DNA of 25,266 nucleotides from IMG/VR virus record IMGVR_UViG_3300047370_000404, positions 1 through 25,266 of that record. One strand, given 5' to 3'. Both the position numbers and the translations under genes were made by a program. This stretch comes from a virus. How positions within the stretch are numbered: the first letter of the stretch is position 1; the number at the start of each line of letters is the position of its first letter. The notes below the pieces were generated by a model. The model saw only the letters and a program-made list of their open reading frames with translations. It was not told where the DNA came from and searched no databases. This document shows positions 1 through 8,267 of this stretch, in pieces.

Positions 1-1242
1 GCACCAGATCCAATTGATAATCAGGAAGCAGCATTTGATATTTATGACCAAATGATTGGTCTTAAGAAGATTCCTTCTTCCGAAATTAGAGCGGTTATTC
101 CTAACAAAACATGGGTAAAAGACACCACGTATGACATTTATCGCCATAACTATGGTTCAATTATTAGTAGTAGTGAAAACACTGTAGATTATGTCACAGG
201 TTTAAAAACAGAACCAGCATTATATGAAACTGATTTTTATGTTGTCACTTCAGAGTATAAAGTATATAAGTGTTTAGATAATAATAATGGCGGTCCCTCT
301 ACTGAGGAACCATCAATTACAACTGCTGCTCCATTTACACAATCAGATAATTATATCTGGAAATATATGTTTAGCGTAAATGCTAGTGATTTTGAAAAGT
401 TTAAAAGTGATGAATATATTCCAATTCCACAAAATATAGATATCAATAATGCTATTCTACCAACTTCAAATTATGGTGGATCAATTTATAAAGTTGTAAT
501 TAACTCAGGAGGTATTAATTATACCGTAAACACTGAATATGACATCATTGGTGATGGAACTTCGGGAAAAGTTAAAATTACATCCACGGATGAATTTGGT
601 TCCATTACAGGTCTAAAAGTTATCAATCCTGGAATTGGGTACACCTATGCTCAAATTGCTGCTACAGGAGGTTCTAATGGCATCTTAGAAGCAATTATAA
701 GTCCTAAAGAAGGCATGGCAACTCCTGGATTGGCATTAGAGTTAGGTGCGTATAGATTAGCACTTCATTGCAAATTGGAAACTAGTGATTTTGTATTTGG
801 TAATGATTTCAGTGTTGTCGGTGTTATCTATAATCCGGTAACACCTTATGTCACTGACACCTTAATTGGTGCTAGAAGAATGACTATCGCTACTCCTTTA
901 GCTAATGCACCAGAAACTTATAATGATGATCCAATCTCTCAAGGATCTACAGGTGCTACTGGAAGAATTATTCACTATGAAGCGGATACACAAAATAATA
1001 TATTCACAATTTACTATTATCAGGAAAATGAGGTTGCAACTGGACTTCAAAGTAATGGTTCTAGACCATTATTTGCAGAAGGCGATGTAGTTCTGATTAA
1101 TTCAGAATCACATACAATTAATACAGTTTCCGAACCTGATATCGTAAGAGGGTCCGGTGAGATCATCTACATAGATAATAGGGAAACGATTTCCCGAGCT
1201 AAAGACCAGACAGAAGATTTCAAAATTATTTTAGAGTTCTAA
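1..1242 (+). CDS. gp8: Baseplate wedge protein gp8 (5'-truncated by window edge)
   Basis: The reading frame is open from base 1, so the ATG at 52 is internal and the gene starts upstream. The visible part is 413 residues. By alignment from memory with T4 gp8 (334 aa), roughly 55-60 N-terminal residues are missing. Matching landmarks are the segment reading MIGLKKIPSSEIRAVIP (T4 MMGTVKVLPSMLDAVIP), the conserved YxCLD around base 270, the WKYMF/WEYLF motif near 360, and the C-terminal IIYIDNRETISRAKDQTE (T4 MIYMENRPPIIMAMDQTE). gp8 is a wedge component that, in T4, binds gp10, gp7 and gp6 in the baseplate. A segment of about 80 residues (bases 478-717) is absent from T4 gp8 and carries glycine-rich GI(N/G)Y repeats like those in the downstream fibres. 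The stop is 4 nt before the next start, indicating co-translation. The family call is firm; the precise contacts are inferred from T4. Confidence 0.93.
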   Translation, partial: APDPIDNQEAAFDIYDQMIGLKKIPSSEIRAVIPNKTWVKDTTYDIYRHNYGSIISSSENTVDYVTGLKTEPALYETDFYVVTSEYKVYKCLDNNNGGPSTEEPSITTAAPFTQSDNYIWKYMFSVNASDFEKFKSDEYIPIPQNIDINNAILPTSNYGGSIYKVVINSGGINYTVNTEYDIIGDGTSGKVKITSTDEFGSITGLKVINPGIGYTYAQIAATGGSNGILEAIISPKEGMATPGLALELGAYRLALHCKLETSDFVFGNDFSVVGVIYNPVTPYVTDTLIGARRMTIATPLANAPETYNDDPISQGSTGATGRIIHYEADTQNNIFTIYYYQENEVATGLQSNGSRPLFAEGDVVLINSESHTINTVSEPDIVRGSGEIIYIDNRETISRAKDQTEDFKIILEF

Positions 1243-1246
1243 AGAG

Positions 1247-4200
1247 ATGCCCCAGACAACTAATCTGAACACCCCTCCTTATTTTGAGGACTTCGACGCA
1301 ACAGATAACTTTCATAAAGTTCTGTTTCGACCAGGTTTTCCCCTGCAGGCAAGGGAATTAACTGTTTTACAGTCACTACTGCAGGATCAAATTGAAAAAT
1401 TTGGATCCAGCATCTATAAAGATGGTGCTATGGTGATTCCAGGTCAAATTTCATATGATCTGTATTATACATCCGTACTTATTGAAGATGAGTACTTTGG
1501 AATTTCTTCTGATACAATTAAAGATTTTATTGTTGGACAAACTATTATTGGACAAACGTCTGGGGTAAGAGCAAGAGTTGTTAATGCAATTTCTTCTCAA
1601 GAATCAGAAAAGGGCAAAACCACTCTCTTTGTTAAATATACAAGTGCTGGATCTTCAAATACATCTGCATCTTTCCAAGATGATGAAATTATTTTAGCAG
1701 AAGATTCATTTAGTATTGGAGAAACTGTAGTCCAGGCAGATACGGACTTTGCAAAATGCGTTACAGAAAACGCTACACATGTTGGATCTTCCGCTAAAAT
1801 AACTCCTGGAATTTATTTCGTCAAAGGATTTTTTGTATCTGTAGCAGAACAAGATATTATCCTTGATCAATTCGGTGTATATCCTTCTTATAGAATTGGT
1901 TTACAAGTTTTAGAAACTATTGTAACGCCAGAAACTGATACCTCACTTAATGATCCATCACAGGGATATTCTAACTATTCTGCACCTGGAGCACATAGAT
2001 TACAGTTACAAGCAAAACTTACTAAGAAAAGTTTAAATGATGATTCAGTAACGGACTTTATTGAATTATTAAGATTAGAAGAAGGTGAACTTTTAGAGAT
2101 TGTTCAAACTAGTCAAGCCTCACTTGCTCGTACATTAGAAGATACTTTAGCAAGAAGAACTTTTGATGAATCTGGAAATTATGAAGTAAAAAGATATAAA
2201 TTTACAAAAGACGAATGTCTCAATAATGGCATTAATAATGGAATCTTTTCTACTGAAGGTCTTACTGATAATGGTAACATTCCCTCAAAAGATTTATATG
2301 AAGTCAACGTAAGTCCTGGTAAATCTTATGTTCTTGGATATGAAATTGAAAATATTGTAACCAATTATGTTGATATTGAAAAACCAAGAACTACTGATAT
2401 CGAATTAAATCGACTTATCAGTACTAATGGTAGAGGATTTGAGTTTAGAACTGCTACAGGTAACGAACCAACCTATGACAATCTCAATGCTGCATATCAA
2501 ACGCAACAAATTGCAGCATTAAAAGATGGAGGAAGTGTAATTGGTTATGGATTATTTGTTGGATTTGAAACTGATTCTACTTACGATATAGTTAGAGTTT
2601 GTTCTATTGAATTTATTAACTCTAGTCAAAATATTAATTTAGTAGATAGTATCGTTATTAATGGTTCTATTAACTATGAAACTAATGCTGTTAGTGGTGG
2701 GCACACATTTACTGTAAATGGTACTGGTGGTAGAACACAACCATATATTTTTAAAGTATCTGGTAACAATATTATCAAATCAGTAGAAGGTGTATCTATT
2801 TTTAATCACCTAGGTGTTGCCACAGGAACTATGAATGCAAGTGGAACTGGTGGATCTGTAAATATCCCATTTGCTTCATCTAATCTCGGTGATTACACTT
2901 TAAGGATTGATAATGATGGTGTTAGCACTACTAGAGATCTGACTGTTGCAACGCCAGATATTAGTGGTAGTTCATTCTCTTTTAATATTGCCACTGATGC
3001 AAGTACTGCAAATGATACTTTTGTATTATATGGTCCAAAAAATATATCTAATCCTGTATTGAAATTAACAGCTCTTAAAAAAATGAGAGTGGTTAAACTT
3101 AGAGATTTAGATTCTACAGATAAGTATGATATAAATGATATCAAACTAAGTTTAGGTCTTACCAGAGTATGTAAAGTTCATGCTATTTACAACTATAGTG
3201 ATGAAGCTAGTCAAAATCAAGGTGATGCTGATGTAGTTTATCCAAATGTAACTTATGGTTCAGGTACTCCAGTATTCACACCAGGAGAAATTGTTGTCGG
3301 GAGATCTAGTGGAGCAAAAGGAAGAGTTATTAAGCAACAAAATAGTACATCAAAATTATATTTTGTTTACGAAACATCTTCAAATTTCATTCCTAATGAA
3401 GAACTTTATGGATATCAAAGTGCTTCAACTGCATCTGTAGTATCAGTAAATAGTAACGGTCTTCCAAATATTAAGAGTAGATACAACCTAAATGATGGAC
3501 AAGGAGATCATAGTTTTAATTTCTCTTCACTCGTAAAAACAAACGTAGGAAGTTCTATTACAAACGGAACTTCTCTTTGGGTTGTATTAGATCATTTTGA
3601 AGATGATAATGCTTCAGGATTATTTTACACTAGAAACTCTTATTACAATGCTAGTATTGATGAAATTCCATATTATGAGACAGGTGATACAAAATACTAT
3701 TTGAATGATACTGTTGATTTTAGAATCAACCAAACAGATGTATTTTCAGTTGGTAATGGGGAATATAACTCTCCTCATAATATTGATCAAACTCAAATTA
3801 TTGCCGATACAAAACTTTCAAATTATGGTAACTTTAATTACATTTATGGTGATTCAAAACTTCCTGGTGGGTTTATTGAAGCAAATGAAGTAGAATATTT
3901 TCTTGGAAGAATTGATCATCTTTATATTAACAAAGATGGTGAGTTTATTACTAAAAAAGGAGTTCCTGCATTAAATCCTAAAGAACCTGGTGATGAGATT
4001 AAAAATGCTATGAAGATGCTTTCTATTAGCATGCCTGCATATGTTAGAAGTTTAGACGATATTATTTTCGAGAGATTTACTAACAAACGTTATACCATGA
4101 AAGATATTGGTAAACTTGAGCAAAGATTGGCAAATGTTGAATATTACACTCAATTAAGTTTACTTGAGAGTGAAACTGTCAATTCATTTATTTCAGATTC

Positions 4201-7200
4201 CAATGGATTGAACAGATTAAAGAATGGATTTCTTGTAGATGGTTTTACTTCACACAGTGTTGGTGAACCTAGACATCCAAATTATCGTTGCTCTATGGAT
4301 ATGGCGTTGGGAGAATTAAGACCCCAACACTACACTACTAATGTGCCACTAACTTATGAGGAAGTTCCTACAAATTATATTAAGGGTGATGCACTTATGC
4401 TTGACTACACCCATAAAGTTATGGTCAATCAACCATTTGCTTCTGGTGTAGAAAACGTTAACCCATTTGCTGTCGTATCTTGGGTTGGATTTATGACCAT
4501 TACCCCAGCAATTGATGACTGGGTTGATGAAATTCGTTTGCCAGAATCTCTTACTGAGGTAGAAGGAGATTATGCTGCTACATTATGGGCAAATGAAATT
4601 GATCCTAATACTGGATTTGGACCAACTGAATGGAATGCATGGCAAACCACTTGGTCAAGTACTAGTAGTAGCAGTAGTAGATCTACAAGAACTGAAAGAA
4701 CTAATGGCGGTGCTCCAATCCGAAGAGTTACGACTTCATCTTCGTCGTCCACTACTAGAACTGGTCAAACCAGAACTGGTATCAGACCTTCAGTTGCTCC
4801 TAGAGTTGATAGAGAAGTTCTTGGAGATAGAGTTGTTGATATCAAGTATGCTCATTGGAAGAGATCTAGAAACATTCAAATCAATGCCCAAAGATTAAAA
4901 CCAAATATTCAAGTTTACTCTTTCTTAGAAGGCAGAGATGTAAATGCATACTCTACTCCAAAGATCCTGCAAGTAAATGTTACTAGCACAGTTCAATTTA
5001 GTGTAGGTGAAGATGTTATTGTAAGTGGTAACGTTAATAGAAAATTCAGATCAAAAATTCTTGCTCCAAGGAGTTATTCTGATGTTGATCTATTGATAGA
5101 TCCATATTCTGGAAATGCAATGCCTGAAAATTATTCGGCAAATACTTCAGTATTAAATTTAGATATTGAAAGTATGAATGAATTAGGTGCTTCTGAATAT
5201 GGTGGTTATGTACTTGAAGGAGATACTTTAGTTGGACGTACATCAGGTGCAACTTGCACTGTAACTGGTAAAAAAATGATTGCCGATGAATCTGGTGGTC
5301 TTTATATGTCTCTGTTTATTCCAGAACCATCTGAAGAAGGTAATCCAAGATGGAAAGTTGGTGAATCCACATTAAGATTAACTGATTCTACAACTAATTC
5401 TCTTGTACCAGGAGAAGTAGATAGTTCTGTTATTGGAACTTATAATGCTTCGGGAACCACATTTAGTAAGCAACAAGATGTTCTTTTAGTCAGGAACTCA
5501 GATACTATTCAAAATAACGTTAGTCAAAGTAGAGTTCTTACTAGCAGTTCTTCTAGTTCATCAACCACGTTTGGTGGATGGTTTGACCCTCTTGCACAAT
5601 CATTCTTAGTAGAAGATTCAGGTGGTGTATTTGTATCTAAAATTGACATTTTCTTTAGAACTAAAGATAAAACTCTTCCTGTTACCTTACAGATTAGAGA
5701 GATGGTTAATGGATATCCAGGACCAACTGTCTTGTCAACTATTAACAAACTTCCTTCGCAGGTTAATCTTTCAGAGGATGCTAGTGCTATAACAACTTTT
5801 GAATTTCCAACTCCAGTATATCTTGGAGAACAGAAAGAATATTGCTTTGCTATCTTAACTTCTTCTGTAGAATATAAAGTATGGTTGTCCGAAATGGGGC
5901 AAGATGATATTAATGGTAATAGAATTTCTGAACAACCGTATGCTGGTGTTCTGTTTAAATCACAAAACGCATCTACATGGACAGCAAATCAATTACAAGA
6001 TCTTAAATTTACCATATACAGAGCAGAATTTGATATTTCACAGAAACCTGTAATTAAATTAAAAGCTGATAATAGTGGATTAAATCAGTTCTCAGTATTG
6101 AGAAATGATCCTATTGAACTAACAGTTAATGGTAATTATATGAAGGTTAATCATTATAATCATGGTATGCATGATCCTTCATCTTTTGTTGATATTAAAG
6201 GAGTAAGTACAGAGGAATATGCAGAATTAGCAGGTGATTGGACTGGTACTCCCGCCACTGCTGTTACCGTTAAAGGTAATCGTAGTTATTTTGCATATTC
6301 AACTAATATTGATGGCGCAGTGGCTTCTGCATCTAACCCAGGATACATTAAGATTGGTGATGCTGTTTACAGTTATGATCCAGCTGGTGGTGTTAGTGCT
6401 GAAAGTAACGGAACATACACAATCACTACAATTTCTAGAGTTGAAGGATCAATTCCAAACGGAGGATTTAAAACTGCAGATAAATGGATTGTTGAAAATT
6501 ATGTGAAAGATGGAGTTCCTCTAACCTATATTAATAAAATTCATAGTAATTTAAAATGGATTACACTTGATTCTTATCAAATCGCAATTCCAATTACTAG
6601 AACATCTACAGGTCCATTGAACTTTACCTTTGGTGGTTCTAGAGTATATGCAAGTAAGAATGTTATGTATCATAACGTTCTACCATTAGTTAATTCTATT
6701 GAATTGCCTGGTACTTCAGTAATTGCTTCTTATAAATCATCTTCTGGAACTTCTTTAGAAGATGGAGAATTTTCTGATCCAACAAATTCTTCTACTCCCT
6801 CACAACCTTCTTATGTTAGAGAATCTAGATTTTACGATGTTCTTCTTAATGAAAATAATGAATATTCAACCCCTAGATTGATAACATCTGCTGTTAATGA
6901 AATTAACCAAATGCAGGGAAATACCTCTACAAATCTCTATCTTGAACTTAGTAGTACTAAATCTAATTTAACTCCTATTATTGATACTCAAAGAATTAGT
7001 TTAGTTACTACTGCAAATAGAGTTGCTAATATTGATGGTAATGTTGATAAAGAATATTTCTTTAATGACAATACTAATTACGTTGATATTGGTGCTGAAT
7101 CAGTTGAAGATTTTAACCCTGGAAATTATATTACAAAATTGGTAACATTAGAAAATTCATGTACTGGATTGAGAATAGAATTTGCTGCATTTAATCCTAG

Positions 7201-7480
7201 TAGTTCATGTAATGTTGATGTTTATATTAAAGCATTAACAGGTGAAGAATCTAATCCAAATGATGTTGATTGGCGAGAAATTACTACTCCTAGTTACAGT
7301 TCTCTTCAGGATGAATTTGTCTTTAAAGATTATAAATTTGATTATGATGTTACTGATGTTGCCACTGGAGGTAGTGCCAGTGCTACATTCACTAAGTTCC
7401 AGGTTAAGATTCGTATGAGATCTACAAACCAGGCAATTGTACCAATACTAAAAGATTTAAGATGCATAGCACTAGCTTGA
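1247..7480 (+). CDS. Giant DUF4815-type virion (baseplate/tail) protein, 2077 aa
   Basis: The N-terminus resembles the DUF4815 family found in large structural proteins of T4-like marine phages: PYFEDFDATDNFHKVLFRPG, then LQARELTVLQSLLQDQIE. Residues 1-400 are rich in beta structure. A helical segment near residues 930-1000 includes MKMLSISMPAYVRSLDD. A Trp-rich stretch followed by a Ser/Thr/Arg-rich linker covers residues about 1127-1182. A second poly-Ser patch (about 1431-1441) precedes a conserved block beginning WFDPLAQSFLVED (residues about 1445-1590), a motif I know from large phage tail-associated proteins. The C-terminal 300 residues are beta-rich and end in a sandwich-like segment. 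No signal peptide or membrane segment is visible. It lies directly after gp8, where T4 has gp9/gp10, so a role in joining fibres to the baseplate periphery is a reasonable inference but not shown. The start at 1247 has AAAGAG immediately upstream and lies 4 nt after the gp8 stop. The gene overlaps the next by 19 nt. Confidence 0.88.
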   Translation: MPQTTNLNTPPYFEDFDATDNFHKVLFRPGFPLQARELTVLQSLLQDQIEKFGSSIYKDGAMVIPGQISYDLYYTSVLIEDEYFGISSDTIKDFIVGQTIIGQTSGVRARVVNAISSQESEKGKTTLFVKYTSAGSSNTSASFQDDEIILAEDSFSIGETVVQADTDFAKCVTENATHVGSSAKITPGIYFVKGFFVSVAEQDIILDQFGVYPSYRIGLQVLETIVTPETDTSLNDPSQGYSNYSAPGAHRLQLQAKLTKKSLNDDSVTDFIELLRLEEGELLEIVQTSQASLARTLEDTLARRTFDESGNYEVKRYKFTKDECLNNGINNGIFSTEGLTDNGNIPSKDLYEVNVSPGKSYVLGYEIENIVTNYVDIEKPRTTDIELNRLISTNGRGFEFRTATGNEPTYDNLNAAYQTQQIAALKDGGSVIGYGLFVGFETDSTYDIVRVCSIEFINSSQNINLVDSIVINGSINYETNAVSGGHTFTVNGTGGRTQPYIFKVSGNNIIKSVEGVSIFNHLGVATGTMNASGTGGSVNIPFASSNLGDYTLRIDNDGVSTTRDLTVATPDISGSSFSFNIATDASTANDTFVLYGPKNISNPVLKLTALKKMRVVKLRDLDSTDKYDINDIKLSLGLTRVCKVHAIYNYSDEASQNQGDADVVYPNVTYGSGTPVFTPGEIVVGRSSGAKGRVIKQQNSTSKLYFVYETSSNFIPNEELYGYQSASTASVVSVNSNGLPNIKSRYNLNDGQGDHSFNFSSLVKTNVGSSITNGTSLWVVLDHFEDDNASGLFYTRNSYYNASIDEIPYYETGDTKYYLNDTVDFRINQTDVFSVGNGEYNSPHNIDQTQIIADTKLSNYGNFNYIYGDSKLPGGFIEANEVEYFLGRIDHLYINKDGEFITKKGVPALNPKEPGDEIKNAMKMLSISMPAYVRSLDDIIFERFTNKRYTMKDIGKLEQRLANVEYYTQLSLLESETVNSFISDSNGLNRLKNGFLVDGFTSHSVGEPRHPNYRCSMDMALGELRPQHYTTNVPLTYEEVPTNYIKGDALMLDYTHKVMVNQPFASGVENVNPFAVVSWVGFMTITPAIDDWVDEIRLPESLTEVEGDYAATLWANEIDPNTGFGPTEWNAWQTTWSSTSSSSSRSTRTERTNGGAPIRRVTTSSSSSTTRTGQTRTGIRPSVAPRVDREVLGDRVVDIKYAHWKRSRNIQINAQRLKPNIQVYSFLEGRDVNAYSTPKILQVNVTSTVQFSVGEDVIVSGNVNRKFRSKILAPRSYSDVDLLIDPYSGNAMPENYSANTSVLNLDIESMNELGASEYGGYVLEGDTLVGRTSGATCTVTGKKMIADESGGLYMSLFIPEPSEEGNPRWKVGESTLRLTDSTTNSLVPGEVDSSVIGTYNASGTTFSKQQDVLLVRNSDTIQNNVSQSRVLTSSSSSSSTTFGGWFDPLAQSFLVEDSGGVFVSKIDIFFRTKDKTLPVTLQIREMVNGYPGPTVLSTINKLPSQVNLSEDASAITTFEFPTPVYLGEQKEYCFAILTSSVEYKVWLSEMGQDDINGNRISEQPYAGVLFKSQNASTWTANQLQDLKFTIYRAEFDISQKPVIKLKADNSGLNQFSVLRNDPIELTVNGNYMKVNHYNHGMHDPSSFVDIKGVSTEEYAELAGDWTGTPATAVTVKGNRSYFAYSTNIDGAVASASNPGYIKIGDAVYSYDPAGGVSAESNGTYTITTISRVEGSIPNGGFKTADKWIVENYVKDGVPLTYINKIHSNLKWITLDSYQIAIPITRTSTGPLNFTFGGSRVYASKNVMYHNVLPLVNSIELPGTSVIASYKSSSGTSLEDGEFSDPTNSSTPSQPSYVRESRFYDVLLNENNEYSTPRLITSAVNEINQMQGNTSTNLYLELSSTKSNLTPIIDTQRISLVTTANRVANIDGNVDKEYFFNDNTNYVDIGAESVEDFNPGNYITKLVTLENSCTGLRIEFAAFNPSSSCNVDVYIKALTGEESNPNDVDWREITTPSYSSLQDEFVFKDYKFDYDVTDVATGGSASATFTKFQVKIRMRSTNQAIVPILKDLRCIALA
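4652..4790 (+). other. Ser/Thr/Arg-rich low-complexity linker in the DUF4815-type protein
   Basis: Residues about 1136-1182 are almost entirely Ser, Thr, Arg and Gly, with no aromatic residues after W1136. At DNA level this includes a run of AGT/AGC codons at 4658-4680 and a run of TCA/TCT/TCG/TCC codons at 4735-4752. It is preceded by a Trp-rich stretch (EWNAWQTTW). It probably forms a flexible or protease-exposed linker between the N-terminal and C-terminal halves; that role is inferred. Confidence 0.6.
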
Positions 7481-7701
7481 TTCCTGTTGATGGTCATGAT
7501 AATTTTTATCGTGACCCAAACAGTGGCGCTATAATTAATACAAATAAATCAGATTTTGAAAAATATAAAGCAATTTCTAAAAATAGAAATAAATTTGATG
7601 AAAAAATAGAATCAACTGCAAAAGAAGTTTCTGCTTTAAAAACTGAAATTACAGAAATAAAGCAATTATTACTTAAGTTAGTTGATGGTATAAATACTTG
7701 A
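7462..7701 (+). CDS. Small coiled-coil protein, 79 aa
   Basis: Function unknown. The N-terminal part has LIPVDGHDNFYRDPNSGAII, a pattern I recognise in short hypothetical proteins of T4-like phages (I/V-P-x-x-G-H ... YRD ... GAI). Residues about 30-75 are highly charged and helical with heptad-like Ile/Leu spacing (IESTAKEVSALKTEITEIKQ), predicting a coiled coil. It overlaps the end of the upstream giant gene by 19 nt in another frame. The ATG at 7462 is the longest start; a TTG at 7477, within the upstream stop region, would give a protein starting at the conserved IPVDGH segment and cannot be excluded. An exact T4-type late promoter core lies inside its last codons. It may be a minor virion or assembly factor, judged only from its neighbours. 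Confidence 0.72.
   Translation: MHSTSLIPVDGHDNFYRDPNSGAIINTNKSDFEKYKAISKNRNKFDEKIESTAKEVSALKTEITEIKQLLLKLVDGINT
7689..7696 (+). promoter_or_regulatory. Candidate T4-type late promoter (TATAAATA)
   Basis: This is an exact match to the T4 late promoter core TATAAATA, which is recognised by the phage sigma factor gp55 and has no -35 element. It sits 23 nt before the ATG of the 112-residue gene, so a transcript starting a few bases downstream would have a short leader carrying the AGGAT at 7709-7713. The site lies within coding sequence (Gly-Ile-Asn-Thr of the upstream gene), so the match could be coincidental, but I noticed no other exact copy in the window. Confidence 0.6.
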
Positions 7702-7719
7702 TGATATAGGATATACCTA

Positions 7720-8058
7720 ATGTTAGCTGCGGTAACTAATTTAGTTGTTTATCAAGGAAGTGATTTTCAAAATACCTTCTTTGTAACTAATGATAATGGA
7801 TCGCAGTTTAATTTGACTGGTTTCTCTGGAGAATGCTTAATTAAAAAGCATTATAGTAGTAGTTCTTCTACTACTATGCAGGTTAATATCAATCCTCCAG
7901 AAAATTCAGGGTCAGTTACCATAGCACTGACTAATTCTGTCACTGCTTCTATGACCCCTGGTAGATATGTTTATGATGTAGTTTTGACTGATTCTAGTGG
8001 GATTAAATCCAGAGTATTAGAAGGTATATTAACAGTAGTAGAAGGAGTAACACTCTAA
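7720..8058 (+). CDS. Small beta-sandwich-like virion protein, 112 aa
   Basis: This appears to be a single-domain, all-beta protein. It has an N-terminal VVYQGSDFQNTFFV, then an NLTGFSGECLIKKHYS segment, and a C-terminal MTPGRYVYDVVLTDSSG followed by a final strand. The pattern (plain tag, 'D-[LF]-TG-[YF]' turn, 'PGRYVYD' strand) recurs in small structural proteins of cyanomyoviruses and resembles the N-terminal domain of baseplate upper proteins (BppU-like). A role as a baseplate or fibre accessory subunit is inferred. A poly-Ser/Thr turn at residues 46-52 is encoded by a perfect inverted repeat at 7853-7877. The start at 7720 is preceded by AGGATAT and a late-promoter-like site. The stop overlaps the next start in TAATG, with the strong site AAGGAG (8042-8047) serving the downstream gene. 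Confidence 0.78.
   Translation: MLAAVTNLVVYQGSDFQNTFFVTNDNGSQFNLTGFSGECLIKKHYSSSSSTTMQVNINPPENSGSVTIALTNSVTASMTPGRYVYDVVLTDSSGIKSRVLEGILTVVEGVTL
7853..7877 (+). repeat. Perfect inverted repeat inside the 112-aa gene
   Basis: ATAGTAGTAG and CTACTACTAT form a perfect 10-bp stem around the 5-nt loop TTCTT. It encodes Ser-Ser-Ser-Ser-Ser-Thr-Thr. The stem arises because the first serines use AGT and the later residues use TCT and ACT. There is no following T-run, so it is not a typical intrinsic terminator. Confidence 0.7.
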
Positions 8059-8267
8059 TGGCAAGGATTAGGTTTGGAGATCAGATTTCACCTCAAGTGT
8101 CTCGTGTGGCACTTGGCGGTGCTGCGACGATTCAAAACTTAGGTGATGTTGACACCAACACCAATGGTTTAGGAGATGGTTATCTCCTAATTTATAATCA
8201 ATCAACAAGTAGATTTGAATCTGGTAATGTGTTAAATAACGTAACGGTAAACGGAGGATCATTCTGA
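8058..8267 (+). CDS. Small protein of fibre-associated type, 69 aa
   Basis: Function unknown. The sequence begins MARIRFGDQISPQVSRVA, continues through a Gly-rich segment with DVDTNTNGLGDGYLLIYN, and ends in VTVNGGSF. The phrase 'D-x-N-x-x-x-GDGYLLIYNxxTxRFE' resembles tail-fibre linkers of the form 'L-x-D-V-N...DGDVLvYNssTgkfE'. The C-terminal NGGSF resembles the C-terminal DGGTFT of the following 742-residue protein. The gene is tightly coupled: its ATG overlaps the previous stop by 1 nt (TAATG) and its TGA overlaps the next ATG by 1 nt (TGATG). Its ribosome binding site AAGGAG is strong. It may be a short fibre tip or adaptor subunit; this is inference only. Confidence 0.75.
   Translation: MARIRFGDQISPQVSRVALGGAATIQNLGDVDTNTNGLGDGYLLIYNQSTSRFESGNVLNNVTVNGGSF
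8253..8258 (+). promoter_or_regulatory. Strong Shine-Dalgarno GGAGGA for the 742-aa fibre gene
   Basis: GGAGGA ends 8 nt before the ATG at 8267 and lies within the last codons of the upstream 69-residue gene (Gly-Gly-Ser). It fixes the start of the fibre gene and indicates translation coupling across the TGATG overlap. Confidence 0.7.

Noticed and set aside
52-54. ATG at 52 as the start of the first gene
   Set aside because: The frame is open to base 1 and the upstream 17 codons (APDPIDNQEAAFDIYDQ) fit gp8, so this Met is internal.
4572-4898. 108-residue plus-strand frame within the DUF4815-type gene
   Set aside because: Leu-rich shadow produced by the Ser/Thr/Arg codon run; no homology pattern.
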